Source: Bacillota bacterium
GTDB lineage: Bacteria; Bacillota; Bacilli; Lactobacillales; Enterococcaceae
Direction: 5' to 3'
Assembly (NCBI GenBank): GCA_023389005.1
Contig: JAEWFE010000202.1
Location: forward strand, 1 to 6,153
Length of the DNA stretch: 6,153 nt
The notes below the pieces were generated by a model. It did not search any database and was not told where the DNA came from. It worked only from the letters and a program-made list of their open reading frames with translations. Positions 1 through 5,699 of the stretch are shown one piece after another (position 1 is the first letter of the stretch; each line of letters begins with the position of its first letter). A program made the position numbers and the translations under genes.

Positions 1-379
1 ACTCATCGCTGGCCGCATAACCTAAAGCCGCAAAAACACTAACCGGAGCACACAGCCAAGCTAGATTTAATTTCGCGCTTAATCCTAAAAATAAACTCCC
101 ACCTAAAATAAAGTAAGTGGTAAAGTGAGCAGCTTTGCGAATAAAAAATTCCACAAAATGAAAATAACCCGAATGTGCAATACTCACGGTTGAACCGGCA
201 TAATCAAAAGAAATCTTACTCAACCAATCACGTAGCGGCTCGTCTTTTAATAGTTTGGTCAGCAAGGATATTTGAGATTGTTGCTCATAAGTCTGCGATG
301 AACTGTAAAATAAGATAGCCATCATGATTAACGTAATAATAAGATAAAAGTTCCCATTTTTTCTAGATTGTTTAAACAT
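1..379 (-). CDS. VanZ-family membrane protein, N-terminal part (cut by window edge)
   Basis: The gene starts at ATG 377-379 and runs off the left edge, so only 126 codons are visible. An AGAGGA ribosome binding site sits five bases before the ATG. The protein opens with a short basic stretch and a membrane segment (about residues 10-26, FYLIITLIMMAILFYSSS), then SSQTYEQQS, as is common after the first helix of VanZ-like proteins. Near residues 80-95 is EFFIRKAAHFTTYFILG, matching the family's R-K-x-x-H-F-x-x-Y-x-x-L-G signature, and the visible part ends in a second hydrophobic stretch leading to A-S-D-E, the start of the next conserved motif. VanZ was first described for low-level teicoplanin resistance, but most chromosomal VanZ-like proteins have no proven function, and this one should not be read as a resistance gene. 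I see no convincing promoter in 380-507. The hairpin repeats at 508-815 separate it from the upstream DUF436 gene. Confidence 0.85.
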   Translation of the reverse strand, partial: MFKQSRKNGNFYLIITLIMMAILFYSSSQTYEQQSQISLLTKLLKDEPLRDWLSKISFDYAGSTVSIAHSGYFHFVEFFIRKAAHFTTYFILGGSLFLGLSAKLNLAWLCAPVSVFAALGYAASDE

Positions 380-507
380 CTTCGTCCTCTACTTATGTAA
401 AATTTATCAGAAGAAGCACCAAGACCCCTTCTTTACTTTTTCTAGCTTAACATGAATTGTAGCTTTTGAATAGTCGGCAGCTTTAAATGTAGAGAGGACT
501 AGGCAAA

Positions 508-546
508 CCGCTCGTGGCTGAGCAAGTCGTTTCACAACCTTTATTT
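508..546 (-). repeat. Hairpin repeat element, truncated third copy
   Basis: Read on the minus strand, this begins with the shared head AAATAAAGGTTGTGA and continues through CGACTTGCTCAGCCACGAGC. It matches the first 39-40 bases of the neighbouring copy (548-680) with about one substitution. It then stops matching at about base 508. The 3' arm that should pair with AACGACT is absent from 400-507, so this is a half element. The near-identity with the adjacent copy's head suggests a recent tandem duplication or recombination. Confidence 0.8.
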
Positions 547-547
547 A

Positions 548-680
548 CGGTGTTCAGCGACTAACCACTTCGGCGTATAAGCCAGTCCGTCTGGGAAAGT
601 CTTTACTGTTGGGACTTTCCCGACGTTCTGGACAACCTTATCCGCTCGTGGCTGAGCAAGTCGCTTCACAACCTTTATTT
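548..680 (-). repeat. Hairpin repeat element, full second copy
   Basis: A 133-bp unit, read on the minus strand, with head AAATAAAGGTTGTGA and tail GAACACCGT. It folds into one long interrupted hairpin. The pairs, in plus-strand coordinates, are AGCGACT 556-562 with AGTCGCT 659-665, CCAC 565-568 with GTGG 648-651, ATAAG 577-581 with CTTAT 637-641, GTCC 585-588 with GGAC 630-633, GTC 589-591 with GAC 622-624, and GGGAAAGTC 593-601 with GACTTTCCC 613-621. The loop is 11 nt. No run of T follows the stem, so it is not a classical terminator. The family is not one I can name. Confidence 0.85.
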
Positions 681-815
681 GACGGTGTTCGAAGGGTAGC
701 TACATCGCATCTAAGCCGGTCTGCCTAGGAAAATCTTAAAATATTATGGATTTTCCTGTCATTCCGGAAAAACTTAGCTGCTTGTAGCTGATCGACCCTT
801 CTCACAACCTTTATT
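681..815 (-). repeat. Hairpin repeat element, full first copy overlapping the DUF436 stop codon
   Basis: A 135-bp unit with the same head (ATAAAGGTTGTGA) and tail (GAACACCGTC) as the next copy and the same fold, but mostly different stem sequence. The pairs are GAAGGGT 691-697 with ACCCTTC 795-801, AGCTACA 698-704 with TGTAGCT 783-789, GCA 707-709 with TGC 779-781, CTAAG 711-715 with CTTAG 773-777, CCGG 716-719 with CCGG 764-767, and AGGAAAATC 727-735 with GATTTTCCT 749-757. The TAA stop codon of the upstream gene (811-813) lies inside the conserved head. The element would therefore be transcribed at the 3' end of that operon. It may act as an mRNA 3' end or stability structure, or be a MITE/REP-like sequence. 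Confidence 0.85.
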
Positions 816-1356
816 CATATTTTGCGCGTGGGCCGCCGATGTATTTTGGTCGACTATAAAGGGCTGTTACGTGTGCACCACCGAGTTCGCGGATGCTTGG
901 GCGAATCGGTACTTGGACGTGCTTGATATGCATGCCAATTGAGGTATCGCCTAAATCAATCCCTGCCTTGGCCACGAGATGCTCCACTTCGACTGGTTCG
1001 GTAAAATAGCGAAAAGCAGCCACACTACAAGCCCCACCTGCATGTAACTGAGGGACAACGGCAACTTCTTCTAGATTGTAACGTTCTTGCGCGGCTCTTT
1101 CCACAACCAAGGCACGATTTAAATGCTCACACCCTTGGACTGCCAGAAAAATTTGCCGCTCTGACAAAATCGCAAGCAAAGTTTCAACGACCCATTCTCC
1201 AATCTCTTGACTCGAATTTTTGCCAATCACGCCACCAGCAATTTCACTAGTGGAACAACCCAAGACAAAAATATCCCCGGCTTTTAGCTGTGCTTTAACC
1301 AAAACCTCATGAGTAATCGTCGTTAACTCATGAATTAATTGTTCTTTTTCAATCAT
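811..1356 (-). CDS. DUF436 / UPF0340 family protein (YwlG-like, TIGR01440)
   Basis: A full-length 181-residue soluble protein of the DUF436 family, whose Bacillus subtilis member is YwlG. I recognise it from the N-terminal GCSTSEIAGGVIGKNSSQEIG stretch (about residues 33-53), the central VVPQLHAGGACSVAAF (about 100-115), AGIDLGDTSIGMHIKHVQVP (about 131-150) and the glycine-rich tail RPKYIGGPRAKYE. The family has no settled biochemical role. The conserved Cys, His and Asp positions hint at an enzyme or a metal or ligand site, but that is inference. The ATG (1354-1356) directly follows the TAA of the upstream S component with no gap, and only a weak GGGGT lies about ten bases before it, so translation is probably coupled. 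Its place in one transcription unit with a pyridoxal-kinase-like protein and a vitamin transporter suggests a role in B6 or related cofactor salvage. Its stop codon lies within the hairpin repeat that follows. Confidence 0.9.
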   Translation of the reverse strand: MIEKEQLIHELTTITHEVLVKAQLKAGDIFVLGCSTSEIAGGVIGKNSSQEIGEWVVETLLAILSERQIFLAVQGCEHLNRALVVERAAQERYNLEEVAVVPQLHAGGACSVAAFRYFTEPVEVEHLVAKAGIDLGDTSIGMHIKHVQVPIRPSIRELGGAHVTALYSRPKYIGGPRAKYE

Positions 1357-1854
1357 TTACTTTACCCCCAGATGTAGCATTTTCTTACTGCGCGAAATAG
1401 CCCCATAGCTTAAATAGGTCACACCCATTCCAAATGCCGTCTGAACGATATTTCCTGGAATCGAGGCAATTCCTGCTGGCCATGTATAAAGCAGACTGGT
1501 CGCAAAAAAATAACCAACAATCATCCACACACTAGCTAAAAGTAAGCTCCAAACTTTGGCAAAGGGTAGGCCACTATGAAAAAGTTTACCGGCAATATAT
1601 CCTTGAAGGCCATGAATCACAAAAGAAAAAATCATCCACTGTGGATATCCTGATAATAAGTCAATGAGCCCACCACTTAAACTACCCACAATCAAACCAC
1701 CTGTTCCTCCAAATAAACAAGCACTCAAATATATCCCCACTTCGCACAATGTCACAATTCCTTTTGTCGCAGGTATTGGAATAATCACCATCATTGATAA
1801 GGCTACTGTCAAAGCTGTCATTATCGCCAATTGTGCTAATCTTTTTACTTTCAT
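1357..1854 (-). CDS. ECF transporter S component, probably for a B6 vitamer (PdxU-like)
   Basis: A 165-residue membrane protein with about five to six hydrophobic segments, of the size and pattern of substrate-binding S components of energy-coupling factor transporters. Features include a basic N-terminus followed by AQLAIMTALTVALSMM, the small-residue helix of the kind that docks on EcfT, and the loop GGLIDLLSGYPQWMIFSFVIHGLQGYIAGK (about residues 60-90), typical of vitamin S components. No EcfA or EcfT gene is nearby, so it would use the shared group II energising module encoded elsewhere. I chose ATG 1854 over GTG 1863 because AGGTGA lies at a proper distance before the ATG, while nothing suitable precedes the GTG. 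The start lies nine bases past the pdxK stop. Substrate assignment rests on this pairing: pyridoxine or pyridoxal is most likely, and hydroxymethylpyrimidine (HmpT-like) is the main alternative. Confidence 0.85.
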   Translation of the reverse strand: MKVKRLAQLAIMTALTVALSMMVIIPIPATKGIVTLCEVGIYLSACLFGGTGGLIVGSLSGGLIDLLSGYPQWMIFSFVIHGLQGYIAGKLFHSGLPFAKVWSLLLASVWMIVGYFFATSLLYTWPAGIASIPGNIVQTAFGMGVTYLSYGAISRSKKMLHLGVK

Positions 1855-1863
1855 TTTCTTCAC

Positions 1864-2661
1864 CTAATTTTCTTTTATTTGCGGCCAAACATTGCCACTT
1901 TCCTCTGTAACAAAAAGTCCTGATTGAATGGCCCGGTACACATACTTTTTAGCTTCCTGACTGGCTCCAAGAAGCGAATGATTTTGTGCCAACGCCCCAC
2001 AAAGCGCACTGGATAAACAGCAACCCGCACCATTGATTGTCGCCTGCTTGATTTTGGATGCCTGTAAAACATGGACCACATCATCCAAAGCCAAAAAATC
2101 CACCGCTTGATTGCCTGACAAACGCGCGCCAACTTTCAAGTAAACCGCACACTGAAATCGTGCCTGCAAACTTTGGGCCAAATTCTGCACGCTATCCAGG
2201 TCATCGGGAATCTTTTCATCCAATAATAAACAAGCTTCAGGCAAATTCGGCGTAAGGATAGTCGCAATTGCCAATAATGGTTGTAAAGCAGCAAGATAGT
2301 CTTGATTGGCTTGCTGAGAAGTTTCCTTAAAAGCCAATACCGGATCAATGACAATCGGAATTTTTCCAATAAACGGCTGACAAAATTGATAAACTGCTTT
2401 TATTTGCATAGGATTTGCTAGCAGGCCAATCTTAATGCCTGCCAGTTGATCTTGGAAGCTTTGTGCAATCGTAGCTAGCTGCATCTCAAAGGTCGCCATG
2501 TCCATTTCGTGAAAAACAAATTCTCCTTGCTCTAAACCGGCCACTAGACTAATCACGCTCAACGAAAAGAACCCATCATGCTCCATCGTTTTCATATCTG
2601 TACCAATCCCACCACCGCCGAGCACATCTAGCCCGCCAATGGTTAATAAACATCGCTTCAT
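1864..2661 (-). CDS. pdxK: Pyridoxal kinase-like / phosphomethylpyrimidine kinase-like protein (PdxK/ThiD family)
   Basis: A 265-residue cytosolic kinase of the ribokinase superfamily, ThiD/PdxK branch. It is expected to transfer the ATP gamma-phosphate to the hydroxymethyl group of pyridoxal, pyridoxine or pyridoxamine, or to hydroxymethylpyrimidine. The N-terminal substrate loop reads LTIGGLDVLGGGGIGTDMKT (about residues 6-25), where ThiD proteins have AGSDxSGGAGIQADLKT. VIDPV (about 104-108) and LTPNLPEA (136-143) are typical core motifs. NGAGC at residues 210-214 replaces the usual GTGC anion-hole loop and keeps the catalytic-position cysteine (C214), but has Ala for Thr. ATG 2661 is preferred because GAGGT lies six bases upstream; the in-frame GTG at 2667 abuts that site. 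It heads a tight unit with an S component and DUF436. The altered substrate loop and the transporter partner favour PdxK over ThiD, but sequence alone does not settle this. Confidence 0.82.
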   Translation of the reverse strand: MKRCLLTIGGLDVLGGGGIGTDMKTMEHDGFFSLSVISLVAGLEQGEFVFHEMDMATFEMQLATIAQSFQDQLAGIKIGLLANPMQIKAVYQFCQPFIGKIPIVIDPVLAFKETSQQANQDYLAALQPLLAIATILTPNLPEACLLLDEKIPDDLDSVQNLAQSLQARFQCAVYLKVGARLSGNQAVDFLALDDVVHVLQASKIKQATINGAGCCLSSALCGALAQNHSLLGASQEAKKYVYRAIQSGLFVTEESGNVWPQIKEN

Positions 2662-2686
2662 CCACACACCTCACTTCTTTTCTTTT

Positions 2687-2717
2687 ATTATACCGATTTT
2701 TGATGATTCCCCTACAA
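2687..2717 (-). promoter_or_regulatory. Promoter of the pdxK-S component-DUF436 unit
   Basis: A perfect TATAAT -10 box lies at 2687-2692 on the minus strand, 26 bases before the pdxK ATG. This places transcription start near 2680 with a short leader. The best -35 is TTGTAG at 2712-2717 with a 19-base spacer, which is longer than ideal. A weak -35 would fit a promoter that needs an activator, and the -35 overlaps the first of the direct repeats just upstream. Confidence 0.65.
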
Positions 2718-2768
2718 CCAATTGGACGAAAATTTACCCAACCAATTTTTAATCTTGTTCAATCAATT
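2715..2768 (-). promoter_or_regulatory. Three spaced direct repeats upstream of pdxK, candidate operator
   Basis: On the minus strand AATTGGTTG occurs at 2715-2723 and 2739-2747, and AATTGATTG at 2760-2768. The copies are spaced 24 and 21 bp start to start, about two helical turns, and the nearest touches the -35 box. This layout suits cooperative binding by a regulator, for example a MocR/PdxR-type B6 regulator, but no such regulator gene is in the window. Confidence 0.45.
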
Positions 2769-2797
2769 GACTATGTTTGGTCCTTTTCAAGGCATTT

Positions 2798-3131
2798 TCA
2801 TACTAAACAGCGCTCAAAAGTTATGATTGTTCCCTGAGTCAATTTTAAAATCATTGGTGCATCATAGGTATTATCAGGTCAATTTTTCAAAACTTTACTA
2901 TCTTCTTGGTTATAGGGCAAATGCGTCATATTATGAATATATCGTTTTAAAATGAGTTGATTGTACAAATGACGGATATTCGCACTTTGTTGATAATATT
3001 GCTTTTCATCAGCCAGCTGTTGATTGAGTATAATCAAATTATCATTATTTGCAGCATACCTATATTTTCCTAAATAAGGAATCCTGTGTTTCTTGTTTCA
3101 AATTCTCATTCAACGCTTCAAATTCTGATAG
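2798..3131 (-). pseudogene. Decayed protein gene of unknown family
   Basis: On the minus strand a protein-like reading can be followed across at least two breaks. It begins near 3131 with LSEFEALNENLKQE, shifts frame near 3085-3095 into IPYLGKYRYAANNDNLII (near 3064), continues as a coherent helical, Q- and Y-rich sequence with NIRHLYNQLILKRYI, meets an in-frame TGA at 2879-2881 (after VLKN), resumes with PDNTYDAPMILKLTQG, and ends at TGA 2798-2800. No start codon or ribosome binding site remains, and the segment before 3131 has stops in frame. I do not recognise the family. It is probably the C-terminal remains of a gene, since the readable part ends in a clean stop. The possibility that the segments are chance open reading remains. 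Confidence 0.5.
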
Positions 3132-3139
3132 TCAAACAT

Positions 3140-3452
3140 TCAGGCAATCTAATAAGCGAAGATTTTAGCGAAGATACTTTACAACAATCCTTACAACAAG
3201 CTAGTTTGGCTAAATTCAAAGAGCCATTGTCTACTTACTGAGCACGGGGATAATCTCTCGGGCGGTCAAAAGAAACGATTGGCAAGACGGTTATTGCGAA
3301 AGAAGAAAATTATTTTAATGGATGAAAATACTGCCAATGTCGCCCCCAAAACCATATGTCAAATTGAGCCTTTCATCTTCAATCTCAAGGAATGTACGGA
3401 CTTAATGATCACCCATCGACTTGATGGACAATGCGCACAAACCATAGAATGA
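3140..3452 (+). pseudogene. Remnant of an ABC-transporter ATPase domain (C-terminal half)
   Basis: On the plus strand a reading with SGNLISEDFSEDTLQQSLQQASLAKF (from about 3140) stops at TGA 3239-3241. One base out of frame it resumes as EHGDNLSGGQKKRLARRLL (3240 on), then IILMDENTAN (Walker B with the catalytic Glu), PKT where a D-loop is expected, and MITHRLD (H-loop), ending at TGA 3450-3452. This is the signature-to-H-loop half of an exporter-type ABC ATPase. The Walker A motif, the Q-loop and any membrane domain are missing. The frame break, and a shortening by about two residues after the signature (LARRLL where LALARALL is usual), show decay. It cannot make a working ATPase. It runs opposite to every intact gene here and is probably the relic of a displaced transporter. 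Confidence 0.85.
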
Positions 3453-3462
3453 TAACATTAAA

Positions 3463-3494
3463 ACCCTTTTCTCTGCTTGTTTAGAGAAAAGGGT
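3463..3494. terminator. Strong hairpin, probable bidirectional terminator
   Basis: A perfect 12-bp stem, ACCCTTTTCTCT at 3463-3474 with AGAGAAAAGGGT at 3483-3494, encloses an 8-nt loop. On the minus strand it is followed by TTTAAT, so it can end the permease transcript about 120 bases after its stop. On the plus strand it lies ten bases after the stop of the ABC remnant, with a looser T-rich tail, and was probably that gene's terminator. Confidence 0.75.
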
Positions 3495-3506
3495 GAGTGG
3501 TTTATT

Positions 3507-3608
3507 TTATCTGACATTTATAAAAGACGAGAAGCTATGCCGCACACAAAGCACCGTACCATTTTAGCTAACGATAAGGGACAAACGCTGACTCATTTAG
3601 CCAAGTAG
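3507..3608 (+). other. Short coding scrap, possible gene end fragment
   Basis: On the plus strand an open stretch reads LSDIYKRREAMPHTKHRTIL and then ANDKGQTLTHLAK, ending at TAG 3606-3608. The only ATG (3537-3539) would give 23 residues and has no clear ribosome binding site. The composition looks like real protein, basic with a normal residue mix, so it may be the C-terminal tail of a lost gene. I do not recognise it, and chance is possible. Confidence 0.25.
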
Positions 3609-3613
3609 GTTGT

Positions 3614-4891
3614 TTATTTACGTTTTTGTAATTGTAAATTCAAATATTCTAAGCCCATACATGCAACCATAATCAACATTGCGACATAAATCCCTAGTGG
3701 TTGTGCTTGATATTGCTGAATAATCAACACCCCTGTCGCTACAAAACACGCAATTGCCGCTAATCCAGTCAGCCACTTTCTCGCATGAATTTGCTGCGAT
3801 AATCGAAAGGCTGCCAAATTAACCATACCAAAGATAATTAAAAATCCGATACTCCCCGTCGTTGAAATGACGGATAATTGCAAAGTATTCACCAAAACCA
3901 AGGTCGCAACGGACGTGATCAATAGGCCAATGGGTTGATGCGAAAATTGATGTAAAAAGCCTTTTGGTAGTTCTTTTTCTTCCGCAATGTCGTAATTCAC
4001 TTGCCCTCCACCGTAGATAGACGCATTAATCGCTGAAAAAGTCGAAATTAAAGCAGCAATCGTGATAACGACAAAACCAAGATGCCCTAAAAATGGTTTA
4101 GCAGCTTGTGCAAGGGCATAATCTTGTGCCTTGGCAATTTGTTCAAAAGGCAGTGAACCAACAGTTACAATCGCAATAATGATATATAGTGCTATAACAA
4201 AAATAACTGAAATATAATACGCTTTGGCAATATTTTTCTGCGGATTAACAATATTCAATGCCGCATTCGCAATAAGTTCAAAACCCTCATATGCAACAAA
4301 AATCACCATCCCCCCTGCAAAAAGCTGGATAGGGTTTTCCCAATACTTAGGACTCAACTGTACAACATTCGGATTTGTAAATAAGCCATATACGCCCAGT
4401 AAGACAAAGCCTAGTAAAATAACCAATTTAATAATCACTGCATAAGATTCGACTAGTCCTACAAGACGGATGCTATAATAGTTGATAAATGTTGAAAAAA
4501 TGACAATTGCACTAGCATAAATATGAAAATCTAATGACGTTCCTGTTATCTTGAAAAGGTTGGGCGCATAAGAACCAAACGCACTGGCATATAACGATAA
4601 CATGATAATATAACTAATCCATAGCAAATTATTTAAACTACCACTAAACAAATTTACGCCAAAACCTTCATTAATAAAACGAACAGTCCCACCATTGCTT
4701 GGATATGCTTTGGTTAAGTGGACGTAACTATAAGCGGTCATCAAAGCAATCGCCCCCGCTAACAAAAAAGCAATAGGGGTGCTCCCTTTCGCTAATGTTA
4801 CCGCCAAGCCTAATACCGCAAATATGCCACCACCAACCATTCCACCAATCCCAATGGAAATCGCCTCTAGTAAATTAATTTGTTTTTTCAT
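3614..4891 (-). CDS. APC-family amino acid permease
   Basis: A 425-residue integral membrane protein of the amino acid-polyamine-organocation superfamily, with about twelve hydrophobic helices and the usual length. The unwound first helix motif is GIGGMVGGGIFAVLG (about residues 14-28), which binds the substrate amino and carboxyl groups. The sixth-helix motif FVAYEGFELIANA lies at about residues 198-210, followed by a cytoplasmic loop ending NPQKNIAKA (216-224); the glutamate often found just before NP in relatives is not present here. It should move an amino acid into the cell by proton symport or exchange; the substrate cannot be told from sequence. I chose ATG 4891 because AGGAGG sits six bases upstream. 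An ATG at 4906 is in frame but overlaps that site. It has its own promoter, a leader of about 70 nt with possible secondary structure, and a hairpin terminator at 3463-3494. A TetR gene lies just upstream in the same direction behind a terminator. Confidence 0.9.
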   Translation of the reverse strand: MKKQINLLEAISIGIGGMVGGGIFAVLGLAVTLAKGSTPIAFLLAGAIALMTAYSYVHLTKAYPSNGGTVRFINEGFGVNLFSGSLNNLLWISYIIMLSLYASAFGSYAPNLFKITGTSLDFHIYASAIVIFSTFINYYSIRLVGLVESYAVIIKLVILLGFVLLGVYGLFTNPNVVQLSPKYWENPIQLFAGGMVIFVAYEGFELIANAALNIVNPQKNIAKAYYISVIFVIALYIIIAIVTVGSLPFEQIAKAQDYALAQAAKPFLGHLGFVVITIAALISTFSAINASIYGGGQVNYDIAEEKELPKGFLHQFSHQPIGLLITSVATLVLVNTLQLSVISTTGSIGFLIIFGMVNLAAFRLSQQIHARKWLTGLAAIACFVATGVLIIQQYQAQPLGIYVAMLIMVACMGLEYLNLQLQKRK

Positions 4892-4898
4892 CAATTTC

Positions 4899-4934
4899 CT
4901 CCTCATAAAATAGGGTTATGGAGCTCTTATCTCC
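4899..4934 (-). promoter_or_regulatory. Leader hairpin that could mask the permease Shine-Dalgarno sequence
   Basis: In the minus-strand leader, CTCCATAA (4916-4923) can pair with TTAT-GA-GGAG (4899-4908), with a two-base bulge, covering most of the AGGAGG ribosome binding site. A second GGAG at 4931-4934 can instead pair with the same CTCC through a 7-nt loop, which would free the site. This is a possible two-state arrangement, but the stems are short (about 4-8 pairs) and could be chance. Confidence 0.3.
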
Positions 4935-4965
4935 TCTTATTTTTCTATAATCTGCTATTTTGCCT

Positions 4966-4994
4966 ATAATACTACATCTACTGAATCTTGTCCA
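4966..4994 (-). promoter_or_regulatory. Promoter of the APC permease gene
   Basis: On the minus strand TGGACA (4989-4994) and TATTAT (4966-4971) each match the sigma-A consensus at five of six bases and are separated by exactly 17 bases. Transcription would start near 4959, leaving a leader of about 68 nt before the ATG at 4891. Confidence 0.7.
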
Positions 4995-5059
4995 TGATAC
5001 AAATTTAAAATACATTACAACCAAGCTACTATTACGAACTAAGTCAACAACAGCCTTGC

Positions 5060-5102
5060 AAAAAAAAATAACCCAGCGAATGTGGATACCACTCGTCAGG
5101 TT
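5060..5102 (-). terminator. Rho-independent terminator of the TetR-family gene
   Basis: On the minus strand, six bases after the TetR stop, an interrupted stem forms. AACC pairs with GGTT (ends 5099-5102 and 5070-5073), CGA with TCG, and GTGG with CCAC around a TAT loop at 5085-5087. It is followed almost at once by nine T (5060-5068). This separates the regulator transcript from the permease promoter. Confidence 0.8.
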
Positions 5103-5108
5103 CTTAAC

Positions 5109-5666
5109 CTACAATATATTATATTCTGGTAGTAAATCATTTAACATACTCGCCAACAATTGTTCAATTTCTTCTTCAGAGCATTTTTCTTTAAAACTTA
5201 GATACTGCATCATACCAAAAAGTACAAATATGATTCTACAATACTGCAATTTTTTCTGTTCATCCGTTAACTCGTCAAAGCCTCCATTCGTCAACAGTCT
5301 ACTGACAAAAATATTTTCAAACAACTGGTAGGTGAGTGTTGGATTACCATTTACGTCTAACCAACAAGCTTGATAAATATTGGGATTAGCAAGATAGTAT
5401 TCCATTAATTGCACGACTGCAGAATGTATAACATCTTCTTTATTAATATTCGTCTTAATAGAATAAATGGTTTCTTTGAACATTTGCTTAATGACCTCAT
5501 CTTTAACCTCTTGAATCCCCTTAAAATTTAAGTAGATTGGCTGTGTTGAAATTTGCAAATAAGTCGACAATCTTTTTACGGTCAATTCTTCAAAACCATA
5601 ACGGCTGACAATTCGATAGGCCGCTTCAATAAATTTATCTTTTTCATGTATCTTTCTTATCGCCAA
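5109..5666 (-). CDS. TetR/AcrR-family transcriptional regulator
   Basis: A regulator of about 185 residues. The N-terminal helix-turn-helix is clear: FIEAAYRIVSRYGFEELTVKRLSTYLQIST followed by QPIYLNFKGIQEVKDEVIKQMF (about residues 12-63), matching the TetR pattern of an A-rich first helix, a G-F turn, LTV at the start of helix 2, and IYxxFxxxxEL after the recognition helix. The rest is a helical ligand and dimer domain ending LLPEYNIL. The start is uncertain because no ATG exists in frame. GGAGG (5668-5672) is two bases from TTG 5666, eight from ATA 5660, and inside the reading from TTG 5675. I give TTG 5666 as a compromise; the spacing best fits a start near 5660. It may control itself, the permease downstream or the surface protein upstream. 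The ligand is unknown. Confidence 0.85.
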   Translation of the reverse strand: MAIRKIHEKDKFIEAAYRIVSRYGFEELTVKRLSTYLQISTQPIYLNFKGIQEVKDEVIKQMFKETIYSIKTNINKEDVIHSAVVQLMEYYLANPNIYQACWLDVNGNPTLTYQLFENIFVSRLLTNGGFDELTDEQKKLQYCRIIFVLFGMMQYLSFKEKCSEEEIEQLLASMLNDLLPEYNIL

Positions 5667-5699
5667 CACCTCCAATTATTGTTATTTGTGTTAAAAACC

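Noticed and set aside
1..379. A teicoplanin resistance gene
   Set aside because: The VanZ similarity is at family level only, no other van genes are present, and chromosomal VanZ-like proteins are common without a resistance role.
508..690. A CRISPR array, suggested by repeats of about 40 bases
   Set aside because: There are only two close copies, the intervening DNA pairs with the repeat in a long hairpin and resembles the neighbouring unit, and no cas genes are present.
508..815. An insertion sequence
   Set aside because: There is no transposase reading and each unit is only about 134 bp. A transposase-free MITE-like origin remains possible but unproved.
1682..2369. Several overlapping open readings inside the S component and kinase genes on both strands
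   Set aside because: They have no family motifs or start signals and lie fully inside genes whose motifs are clear.
3537..3608. A 23-residue small protein gene starting at ATG 3537
   Set aside because: It lacks a clear ribosome binding site and the protein-like reading continues upstream of the ATG, so a fragment of a larger gene is more likely.
4960..5331. A 123-codon plus-strand open reading opposite the TetR gene and the intergenic region
   Set aside because: It has no ribosome binding site or recognisable domain, covers a clear terminator and promoter, and lies opposite a convincing TetR protein.
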